A program made the translations under genes and the position numbers. Shown here piece by piece: positions 1-5,908 of a DNA stretch of 5,908 nucleotides (positions are counted from its first letter, which is position 1; each line of letters opens with the position of its first letter). The notes below the pieces were generated by a model. It made no database searches. It was not told where the DNA came from and saw nothing but the letters and a program-made list of their open reading frames with translations. Source of the stretch: Globobulimina sp. (taxonomy: Eukaryota > Foraminifera > Rotaliida); NCBI GenBank assembly GCA_003354225.1, contig PIVH01000404.1, positions 1-5,908 on the forward strand. The letters run 5' to 3'.

Positions 1-1080
1 TGGGGACATTTTATTAATGGATGCAAATGCGATGAACCATCTTGTTTATGCTGCCACAGATCGCGCCACATTCGGACTTTGAATATATTGATTTGTTCAG
101 ATTCATATAATATGGTGAAATTATTTGAAAATTTATTTAATATTATCACGAATTGGAAAGATATTAATTTACAAAATATTGATCATTATAAATTAATACA
201 TTGCCAAGTCACGAATACTTTGGAGATTTCGGAGTTATTCAAAATCATCGATTCAAACAATCAAACAATTTTGGATACAAATAACCAAAATGAAGAGAAA
301 AAACAAGAGAATTTTTGTGCGGCCGCTAAACAGAAAAATAATAATAACCACAGCAGCAATCCCCTACGAAATACAAACCCAAACCCCTCCAATAACAATA
401 ACTCCGCACCGATGAAAACTGACATATTATTACCCTCTGATTCCTTATTGACTGCAGAGACACAATTATTAAACCATGGATTGGTGGATGAGGACTTTGA
501 TAGTACGCCACCTCAATTTGTCGAATTTGATGAAAGAAAAGATATTATTTTGCAACCAGATAAAAAATTGGCCGACACACAAACCAAAGATACAAAAAAG
601 AATACGCCAATCACAAACAATCCATATATTGATACGGCGCTATTAGAATCCATTAATAATAGTGAATTATTCCAAAACTTACAAAATCAACAATTTACCA
701 ACAACTTCGCGCATTTAACCACAAATAACCAACCAATCACTACCAATAACACACCATTATCAGTTGATGCATTATATTCATTTGACGTCGACCAAGAAAT
801 GGAAACAAATAATAATAATATCCAACATCGCCGCAAACCTCAACCGCGCCAAATATTACATTCAGTGGAGATATCACCAAAGATGCCGAAATATGTAAAG
901 AAAAGAAGCAACAAATCAGAGACTTTTGGCGTGAATATGCAAAGCGAGAAATTACAGAAAACAGCCAATCAGAAAAAGGTAGCAAACACCTTACCGTTCA
1001 AAAATAACCGACAAAAAAGAAAAGACAAATCGCCAAAAAAGAGAACCTCTAAAGTACCAATCAAACGCGTTAAAAAATGA
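1..1080 (+). CDS. ORF1, gag-like nucleic-acid-binding protein (5' partial)
   Basis: The frame is open from the first base to TGA 1078-1080, giving 359 visible residues, so the true start lies upstream. The TTG at 79 is not a plausible start in a eukaryote and the first in-frame ATG (112) lies past a recognisable domain. Residues 1-8 read as the GH-x4-C end of a CCHC knuckle, followed by C-x2-C-x4-H (residues 15, 18, 23) of a second. Tandem knuckles near the end of ORF1 are typical of Jockey/I-type gag-like proteins, which coat element RNA. After these the protein is low complexity: Asn-rich around 328-410, Asn/Gln/Thr-rich at about 600-830, and strongly Lys/Arg-rich at about 890-1077, likely for RNA binding or nuclear entry. 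An acidic patch (DEDFD, near 490) interrupts this. TGA is followed at once by an in-frame TAA. The tail alone has no recognisable fold, so the assignment rests on the knuckles and position. Confidence 0.8.
   Translation, partial: WGHFINGCKCDEPSCLCCHRSRHIRTLNILICSDSYNMVKLFENLFNIITNWKDINLQNIDHYKLIHCQVTNTLEISELFKIIDSNNQTILDTNNQNEEKKQENFCAAAKQKNNNNHSSNPLRNTNPNPSNNNNSAPMKTDILLPSDSLLTAETQLLNHGLVDEDFDSTPPQFVEFDERKDIILQPDKKLADTQTKDTKKNTPITNNPYIDTALLESINNSELFQNLQNQQFTNNFAHLTTNNQPITTNNTPLSVDALYSFDVDQEMETNNNNIQHRRKPQPRQILHSVEISPKMPKYVKKRSNKSETFGVNMQSEKLQKTANQKKVANTLPFKNNRQKRKDKSPKKRTSKVPIKRVKK
4..96 (+). other. Tandem CCHC zinc-knuckle remnant of ORF1
   Basis: Reading frame 1 from the edge gives WGHFINGC, the second half (GH-x4-C) of a CCHC knuckle cut by the window start. 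After a short spacer comes C-x2-C-x4-H with Cys at codons 15 and 18 and His at codon 23. The final Cys expected four residues later is Asn (codon 28); the next Cys is at codon 32. This spacing matches the paired knuckles of gag-like ORF1 proteins, with the last ligand changed or displaced. Additional Cys at codons 10 and 17 could provide alternative ligands. Confidence 0.6.
337..347 (+). repeat. Short AAT microsatellite in ORF1
   Basis: Three AAT units plus AA encode part of an Asn run just after a GC-rich patch. It is a simple-sequence expansion inside a coding low-complexity stretch, and is possibly length-variable between copies. Confidence 0.6.
808..820 (+). repeat. Second short AAT microsatellite in ORF1
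   Basis: Four AAT units plus one A encode a second Asn run in ORF1. Its resemblance to the run at 337 is simple-sequence convergence and not a duplicated block, since the flanks differ. Confidence 0.6.
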
Positions 1081-1083
1081 TAA
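1072..1083 (+). promoter_or_regulatory. ORF1 stop / middle-ORF start overlap (A6-TGA-TAA, ATGA)
   Basis: Six A residues (1072-1077) lead directly into TGA (1078-1080) and an in-frame TAA (1081-1083). The last A plus TG of the stop forms an ATG (1077-1079) in the -1 frame, so stop and start overlap as ATGA. In LINEs such as SART1, overlapping stop-start codons support coupled termination and reinitiation. An A-run before a stop could also allow -1 slippage. Both are inferences here; the overlap itself is seen directly. Confidence 0.5.
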
Positions 1084-1511
1084 AAAAGTTATCTTCCAAT
1101 AAACTAAAATTAGCAACCAACCAAGTCCCGATTTGTAATATATATAATAATTTACTCTATTTTCCTTTAATTATCTTATTAATTTTCTTAGTTTCTTTTT
1201 TCGTTTATTATCTATCTTTCTATGCCATTAATTTTGTGATTGACATTAAAAAAGACAGAGACCATTTTGTTTTTACAGATTTGCTAATTGTGATTTTTTC
1301 CCATTGCAATCTGACAATATCGACAAAATACTCTACTTTTCCTGTATGTAATCTGTGTATTAAGCCCCAAAAAAATCCTGTTTATTCATTAATAATTCAA
1401 TTACAATCCTATAGAGACACTGGCACAATTTTAAAAGTACTAAACTTATCACGAAGTAAACTTAAGCAAACAAACAAGTCTCCCTTAAATATAAATTATG
1501 GTAAAATATAA
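1077..1511 (+). CDS. Middle ORF, 144-aa hypothetical hydrophobic protein
   Basis: An ATG-to-TAA frame of 144 codons fills the gap between ORF1 and ORF2, overlapping ORF1 by 4 bases and ORF2 by 14. I recognise no family. What is visible: a basic N-terminus (residues 1-12, several Lys), one long hydrophobic segment at about residues 26-55 (nt ~1152-1241) that could span a membrane, a second shorter hydrophobic stretch at about 64-75, a C-x2-C pair at residues 91 and 94, and a mildly basic C-terminus. The other two + frames are interrupted by stops in the same interval, so the long open run is unlikely in DNA this AT-rich, although the T-rich composition lowers the stop frequency and itself encodes hydrophobic residues. 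It could be a real third ORF, a -1 frameshifted extension of ORF1, or a chance open frame in an inter-ORF spacer. Confidence 0.4.
   Translation: MIKKLSSNKLKLATNQVPICNIYNNLLYFPLIILLIFLVSFFVYYLSFYAINFVIDIKKDRDHFVFTDLLIVIFSHCNLTISTKYSTFPVCNLCIKPQKNPVYSLIIQLQSYRDTGTILKVLNLSRSKLKQTNKSPLNINYGKI
1150..1235 (+). other. T-rich tract in the inter-ORF region
   Basis: The sense strand turns from A-rich (as in ORF1 and ORF2) to strongly T-rich here, with runs of T and TTA/TTC. It encodes the hydrophobic segment of the middle ORF. As non-coding RNA it would be a U-rich spacer upstream of the ORF2 start. No hairpin stands out by eye. Confidence 0.5.
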
Positions 1512-2240
1512 CATTTTACAATACAACGTAAGTGGGATAATAGCCCCATCCAATATGTCGCAAGAAGATAAATGTCGGAGAATACATCAAATAATGCTAT
1601 CTCGACAGGTTGACTTCTGATTCAAGAATGGAGTGCAACTTTGAGATATGCAATATCTCCGAATAACTCCATATATATTGATAAGAATAATAAATCCCAT
1701 TCACTCAAGTTTCCAATCAGATTTTTCCCCAAATATAAAGTCCATTATTCTGGCACTGAAACTGCCATATTATATAGAGATACTTTATTAGTCACTCCAT
1801 TAAATTCACCACCAAATTATAACCATGATACGCGAACAAAAAACTGTCATATAACAAGCATAATCCTCCACAGCGGAGACACCGATATTGGAATACATTC
1901 CCTTTATAATTGCCCCCGCAATCCAAATATTGACCAACTGTTCGATTACCCAATAACCACAGATAAAAACATAATAGCGGGAGATTTTAACATTCCAAAT
2001 ATGATATGGGGCAGTAATAGATCCACAAATGAGTCAGACAATTTCATTGATGGTCTAAATTACCTTGGAATGCAAATATTAAACATATCAAATCCATCAT
2101 ATACCCATATACATAAATCATGCCAAACCAAATCCTCAATAGATCTAACATTAATTTCCAATGACTTGAAACATACAAACTGGTCTATTCTCCATACATT
2201 ATATGATCCAAACTGCTCTGACCACGTTCCTATTGGAACC
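1498..2240 (+). other. AP-endonuclease-like (EEP) domain of ORF2
   Basis: Hallmarks of the exonuclease-endonuclease-phosphatase fold appear in the right order: Asn in QYNVSG (1525-1527, frame 1), Glu in LIQEW (1626-1628, frame 3), the conserved Tyr of SLYNCP (1905-1907), Asp and Asn of AGDFN followed by WG (Asp 1983-1985), Asp in SSIDLTL (2142-2144) and the SDH triplet (Asp 2220-2222, His 2223-2225). In LINEs this domain nicks one DNA strand to provide the primer for reverse transcription. The full catalytic set is intact, but the frameshift falls between the Asn and Glu motifs, so this copy as read cannot make a continuous domain. Confidence 0.92.
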
Positions 2241-5200
2241 ACCTTTGAAGTTGAGAGTGACTTTGGTTTTAGTGAAACAAAGAAAACTTGGAACCTCTCG
2301 GATTTTAGAAAGTGGAGCAAATACACAAACTCATTAGAAATCAATATAAAAGATACTATATTTGACCCAGATCCAAATGCATATACAGAGCAACTTACGT
2401 ATCTGATCCTATATACAGCGGAGCAATCCATAGGATACAAATATTATTACCGTGGCCACAAACCATGGTGGAATAATAAAATCAAAAAACTAAAGAAACG
2501 CTGTAAACGACTTAGGCGCCGAATCCAAAGAATGAAAAAGAGAGCAAAGCGGAATTCCACGGATTTCCACATCTTTCCCAAATATAAGCGATTAAAACCT
2601 ATTTTAAATGCATTGCAATCCAAGAAATTGAAAACTATCCAAAAAGCTAAATCTGAATATAATATCCGCATAAATAAATATATACAAACATGCAAAGACT
2701 ATGGCCGCCGTTTCTGGCGAACCATTTCAAATAATAAATCAAATGGGATTAATACAAATAATATTCCCCCACTAAAATATAAAAATAATCCCAATATAAT
2801 TGACCCATACCAACAAGCAAAAGCATTACAAGAGGCTATGACTAGACCTCCTAAACACAAAACAAGTGATAAATACAATAAATGGCACAAATACATAAAT
2901 GAATTTGTCCCCGAGTTCCTCAGTAACCATAGAAAGACACCAATAAATGATAAAAATGATCTACATAATATAATGAATGATAAAATTAAACAAAATAATA
3001 AATCTAAAATCCATAATCCATCACAAATAAATACAGAAATCCCAATTCCAAATAATGAGTATAAAATATTAAATGATCCGATATTGCGATATGAAATTCG
3101 ATCTGTTATACGAAATCTGGACACACATAAAGCGTATGGCCCAGACAGAATCCATAACCAAATGATAAAACACGGCGGAGAACCGCTCATTGACTGTTTG
3201 CTTCCTCTATTTAATAATTGTATGACCAAAGGAGTATTTCCAACGTATTGGAATTTCTCCCACTTACTACCAATTCCAAAGCCTAATAAAGACCACAGCA
3301 ACCCTAAAAACTACAGACCCATTGCTATATCTTCTTGCCTAGGCAGAGTTTTTGAGAAAATCTTAGCGAATAGACTCCAACATTTTTGTGTTGAGAAAAA
3401 GATATTTGACAATTTCCAATGTGGTTTTCAAATAAACCGATGCTGTGACGACGTCCTTACAACTTTTATAACTGACATACAAACATCTTTTGATATGGTC
3501 AGTGATACTGACGTTGTATTCACGGACTTCTCAAAAGCTTATGATAGCGTCTGGCATAATGGCTTATTATATAAATTAATTAAAAATAATATAAAAGGAA
3601 ATATACTAAATGTACTTGCTTCCTTTATTCAAACGAGATACACAAAAGTTATTGCAAAAAAGGCAGAGTCTAACTGGGTTGCCCAACCAATTGGTGTTCC
3701 ACAAGGCTCTGCACTTTCCCCTATCCTATACATAATATTCACAAATGATTTTAAGTTAAATTATCCAAACTTTGTCCACTTTGCCTGCTTTGCAGATGAT
3801 ACTGCGTTTTGGACAAGCCCTGGAACAAAGGATCAAATCCGATACAAGTTCCTCCAAAAAGAATTAAACAATTTCGGTGATTGGTGTATAAAATGGCAAC
3901 TGATGATTAATCCATCAAAGTGCCTATCCATGAACTTCTCCCATAGCAATCCTATCAAATACTATCCGAAATATCAACATAAAATAGATCCAAATACCAA
4001 TAAACCATTAAGAATAAGTAAGTATAACATTCATTCGATCCCTATAAAATATGAAAAAACGGCCAGATATCTTGGGCTGTGGTTTGATGAACGTCTCAAT
4101 TTCCACGCCCATTTTGCCAAAATTAAAGCCAAAACCATGCGGAGCTATTGGAGGCTTTTTTTCACAATGAAATCTGGCGTAAAATTAACCCCGCTCTCCA
4201 TAGCAATCCTATATAAATCCCTCGCTCGCTCCAGAATAGAATATGGTTTATCCCATTACTTCCCATATGACTCCAAACACCTTTTAAAAATCCTCCAAAA
4301 TAAGTTCCTCCGATTAGCCATTCCATGCAGATTGGACTCACCAATGGATATCATCCAATTCCTCCTAAAAATAGAACCAATAAAGAATAGAGCCCATTAT
4401 TTGACAATGCGGCAACTAGCCAGAGTTTATTATAACGACGAATACCATCCATTAAATAAGACATATAATGCTCTAAATAAATATAAACAAACAATACAGT
4501 CCCATAGCTACAGAAAAACAAATAAAAATAAACCAAACAAATTTACAAACCTCAACAAAAACCCCCTGATAATAGCAACAAAATACTGCCGAAACAATAA
4601 TGAAATTAAAGCATTGACCCAAGATTTTAATAAAATGAATAAACTGCAGGTCACCTCCTCTCCTGCTTACAATTTGAAATCATTACCGATGAATTTCAAT
4701 GTCATCACATCACCGGCTAACCCCTCAACGCCCACAGCTATCGATATCACCATTGCGTTTACGGATGGATCATGTGACCCAAACCCAGGAAGAGGAGGAG
4801 CAGCCATCTATATCCCACCACAACCATCACATCCAATCGCTTTTAAAGAAACGTACTATTTCAAAATCCCAGTGACGATCACCACTGCAGAGACTGAAGC
4901 CGTTCATATGATACTAAATTATGTACAAATCTCCCCAAATAACTCCGATATCCATTACAAAATTTATATCGATAATTTACCACTCCTCCAATTCATAAAT
5001 GGCCAGAACTATCCCAAATATAATGACACTAAAATATTAATAGAAAATATCTTTATAAAACTCTCCCAAATTAAACAAAATAAACCAAACATTTTCATCT
5101 CATTTATAAAAATAAAATCGCATAATAATAATAAATTTAATGATGAAGTCGACCGATTGGCCAATTTCGCGGCAAAACACACAAAATATGACCAAACACT

Positions 5201-5810
5201 ATATAATAATATCTCTTATAATACCACAATAACACAAATTCATAAACAAATCAGATATAATTGGAGTAAAACATGGATTAATCGCAATACAAAGCCAATC
5301 CAAGATAGCTATAAAATGAATAAAATAAATCCAAAACTACATAATAAACTAAATAAAATAATTCGTCTCCTAAATAAAGATGAAGCTGCAATGTTGAATC
5401 GATTCATCTCAGGACACGTTGAATTAAACGCATTTATGTTTAAACACAAATACAAAGACACAGACAAATCTGAAATAGTATCTCCAAACTGTACAAATTG
5501 TAATTCTAATAAACCTGAAACGATATTTCATTATTTTATTAAATGCCAAGCGTTTATCCATCAACGCAAACGAATGATTGACTCTTTCTACGATATCTGG
5601 ATTGGATTTCGAGATGGGAATAGATTTAGCCTTGATGAGCTATTCTACCCCTATACCATACGTAGACCACCAGACATTGACAAGGAGCTAAATATAATGA
5701 CTCAAGTAAATATTTGGAAAAACCTTCTTCGTTTTACAAAAGAAACAGGAAGATTTCAATACCTTTACCAAGTGGACCTAATGAATTTATCTCCGATCAT
5801 TTCGGATTAG
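1498..5810 (+). CDS. ORF2 polyprotein: endonuclease - reverse transcriptase - RNase H - zinc finger (frameshifted)
   Basis: This is the replication protein of the LINE. The start chosen is ATG 1498 (A at -3, G at +4), because in-frame stops lie just upstream at 1486 and 1492 and the first residues (MVKYNILQYNVSG) match the opening strand of APE-type LINE endonucleases. The first 40 codons are in frame 1 and end at a TGA (1618-1620). The rest is in frame 3, open from 1614 to TAG 5808-5810, so a one-base loss lies within 1611-1620. Allowing for it the protein is about 1,437 residues. Domains in order: endonuclease 1498-~2240; PWWN and Lys/Arg-rich linker ~2463-2555; RT ~3078-4100 with a thumb-like region to ~4430; RNase H ~4746-5180; CCHC finger 5490-5546. 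All catalytic motifs looked for are present. It nicks target DNA and copies the element RNA from the nick. Translation presumably follows ORF1 or the middle ORF by reinitiation. No other stops or frameshifts were found, which suggests a young copy or a sequence error. Confidence 0.93.
1611..1620 (+). other. Frameshift lesion in ORF2 (probable 1-nt deletion)
   Basis: Endonuclease coding continues in frame 1 up to codon TTC (1615-1617), then hits TGA (1618-1620). The downstream frame 3 is closed by TGA at 1611-1613 and open afterwards, resuming with LIQEWSAT. The change of frame must therefore fall in these ten bases. One missing base, for example a T in the TTCT region, would account for it. 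The site is not a tandem slippery heptamer, so programmed -1 frameshifting is less likely than mutation or sequencing error. Confidence 0.8.
2463..2555 (+). other. PWWN motif and Lys/Arg-rich linker between endonuclease and RT
   Basis: PWWN (2463-2474) is the conserved spot between endonuclease and RT in many LINE ORF2 proteins. It is followed by about 25 residues that are mostly Lys and Arg with heptad-like Leu, Ile and Met, suggesting a basic amphipathic helix. It could bind RNA or act as a nuclear localisation signal. Function is inferred. Confidence 0.6.
3078..4430 (+). other. Reverse transcriptase domain and thumb of ORF2
   Basis: Motifs in order: RT0 with KAYGPDRIHNQM (from 3129), LLPIPKP (from 3264), NYRPIAISS (from 3309), motif A FTDFSKAYDSV with catalytic Asp at 3525-3527, motif B GVPQGSALSP (from 3693), motif C FADD with the two Asp at 3795-3800, motif D W-x3-W-x3-INPSKC (from 3882), and YLGLWFD (from 4068). 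The region after it (LYKSLARSRIEYG, QNKFLR) matches the thumb of Jockey/I-type RTs. FADD in place of the commoner YADD is a tolerated variant in these clades. Nothing essential is missing. Confidence 0.97.
4746..5180 (+). other. RNase H domain of ORF2
   Basis: The fold and catalytic set are complete: Asp of FTDGSC (4764-4766) in a DPNPGRGGAA context, Glu of AETEA (4890-4892), Asp of YIDN (4971-4973), His of IKSH (5121-5123) and Asp of NDEVDRLA (5151-5153). This D-E-D-H-D set is that of type 1 RNase H, which removes RNA from RNA/DNA hybrids. Its position after the RT is characteristic of I-like LINEs. The mobile His is present, unlike the archaeal-type RNase H reported in some plant L1 elements. 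Confidence 0.93.
5490..5546 (+). other. C-terminal CCHC zinc finger of ORF2
   Basis: Cys at 5490 and 5499, His at 5529 and Cys at 5544 form C-x2-C-x9-H-x4-C. It is preceded by a LLNKDEAAMLNRFISGH segment and followed by QRKRM, as in the C-terminal zinc finger of RNase H-bearing LINEs, where it likely contacts RNA or target DNA. About 88 further residues follow before TAG. Confidence 0.85.
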
Positions 5811-5870
5811 GGAGCAATATACTCTGTATTCTGCTTCAAATATTTTTATTTACCTTTGTTCATTGGTTTC

Positions 5871-5888
5871 GCCCCCAAATAAAAGGGC
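5871..5888 (+). other. Possible small 3' hairpin with AATAAA in its loop
   Basis: GCCC (5871-5874) can pair with GGGC (5885-5888), leaving a 10-base loop that contains the AATAAA. A four-pair GC stem is weak evidence alone, but it is the only GC-rich island in the 3' UTR. LINE RTs often recognise a 3' stem-loop. Confidence 0.3.
5878..5883 (+). terminator. Polyadenylation signal AATAAA
   Basis: A canonical AATAAA lies 68 bases after the ORF2 stop and is followed 10-25 bases later by a GT-rich stretch (TTGTTTGTTT), the usual order of cleavage/polyadenylation elements. In AT-rich DNA the hexamer can arise by chance, but position and downstream element support it. Confidence 0.5.
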
Positions 5889-5908
5889 CTATATCCTTGT
5901 TTGTTTAT

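Larger units (their letters stand above)
1..5908 (+). mobile_element. Non-LTR retrotransposon (LINE), I/Jockey-like, 5'-incomplete in this window
   Basis: The whole window reads as one LINE on the + strand: gag-like ORF1 with CCHC knuckles, a small middle ORF, then ORF2 with APE endonuclease, reverse transcriptase, RNase H and CCHC finger, and a 3' UTR. There are no LTRs, integrase or protease, which rules out an LTR retrotransposon. An RNase H after the RT plus an APE-type endonuclease is the layout of I-like clades (I, Ingi, Tad1, LOA and relatives). The 5' end is outside the window because ORF1 is already open at base 1. The 3' boundary is also unproven: no long poly(A), clear tail repeat or target-site duplication can be seen, although the last bases are GTTT-like and could begin a simple-repeat tail. 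Clade assignment is inference from domain order and motifs, not from a tree. Confidence 0.93.
5811..5908 (+). other. 3' UTR of the element (end not certain)
   Basis: The 98 bases after the ORF2 stop have no ORF. They are T-rich and contain a short GC-rich island near 5871-5889. No long A-run, target-site duplication or clear tail repeat appears before the window ends, so the element's 3' boundary cannot be fixed. The final GTTTGTTTA-like bases could be the start of a simple tail repeat or host DNA. Confidence 0.55.

Noticed and set aside
79-1080. ORF1 starting at TTG 79
   Set aside because: A TTG start is not plausible in a eukaryotic element, and the frame is open to the window edge with zinc-knuckle residues upstream of it.
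1611-1620. Programmed -1 or antizyme-like +1 frameshifting
   Set aside because: There is no tandem slippery heptamer at the site. A +1 shift at TTC-TGA would enter frame 2, whereas the domain resumes in frame 3. Mutation or sequence error is simpler.
2060-2440. 126-codon open frame on the - strand
   Set aside because: Antisense shadow of the endonuclease and linker region of ORF2, with no motif of its own.
2699-3301. 200-codon open frame on the - strand
   Set aside because: It lies wholly antisense to the ORF2 linker and RT start, shows no recognisable domain, and reflects the codon bias of the + strand gene.
1641-5810. ORF2 starting at TTG 1641
   Set aside because: The endonuclease Glu motif LIQEW precedes it in the same frame and the Asn motif lies further upstream in another frame, so this is an artefact of the frameshift.
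1-5908. Alternative genetic code (ciliate-type reassigned stops)
   Set aside because: ORF2 runs about 1,390 codons without internal TAA, TAG or TGA, and each ORF ends at a different ordinary stop, which fits the standard code.
1-5908. LTR retrotransposon, retrovirus, group II intron or bacterial retron
   Set aside because: There is no LTR, protease, integrase or intron RNA structure. The RT motifs and APE endonuclease are those of LINEs.
1-5908. CRISPR array, tRNA or rRNA genes
   Set aside because: No regularly spaced repeats, tRNA-like cloverleaf or rRNA segments were seen in either strand by eye.

Overview
This window is almost entirely one non-LTR (LINE-type) retrotransposon lying on the + strand of an AT-rich eukaryotic genome. 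It carries, in order: the 3' part of a gag-like ORF1 (open from the window edge to 1080), a small hydrophobic ORF of uncertain status (1077-1511), a long ORF2 polyprotein (1498-5810), and a short 3' UTR with a polyadenylation-type signal (5811-5908). ORF2 has the order AP-endonuclease-like domain, basic linker with a PWWN motif, reverse transcriptase, RNase H, and CCHC zinc finger. An APE endonuclease plus an RNase H downstream of the RT, together with a CCHC-bearing ORF1, places the element in or near the I/Jockey group of LINEs (I-like clades). The exact clade needs a tree.

The host cannot be named with confidence. The sequence is AT-rich, uses TAA, TAG and TGA as stops (standard code), and has Asn-rich, simple-sequence-coded stretches in ORF1. 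That suggests an AT-rich unicellular eukaryote such as a foraminiferan, amoeba or similar protist. A foraminiferan is my weak guess from the general look of the RT. No bacterial or viral genes are seen and no host gene is visible.

Layout: 1-96 encodes the end of one CCHC knuckle and most of a second one. 97-1080 encodes a low-complexity, Asn/Gln/Lys/Thr-rich tail ending in a very basic segment. ORF1 ends in TGA-TAA, and an ATGA overlap joins it to a 144-codon ORF with a strong membrane-like segment. That ORF overlaps the ORF2 start by 14 bases. ORF2 begins at ATG 1498 with a good start context but is broken by an apparent one-base deletion between 1611 and 1620. The remaining codons run open to TAG 5808-5810, and all recognisable catalytic residues of endonuclease, RT and RNase H are intact. 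The copy therefore looks young.

How the parts would work together (family knowledge): ORF1 protein packages the element RNA. The ORF2 endonuclease nicks genomic DNA, the RT copies the RNA from the nick (target-primed reverse transcription), RNase H removes the RNA strand, and the C-terminal zinc finger probably helps bind nucleic acid. The two points most worth a second look are the tightly packed, hydrophobic middle ORF, which is not part of the usual two-ORF LINE plan, and the precise single-base lesion in the endonuclease N-terminus.
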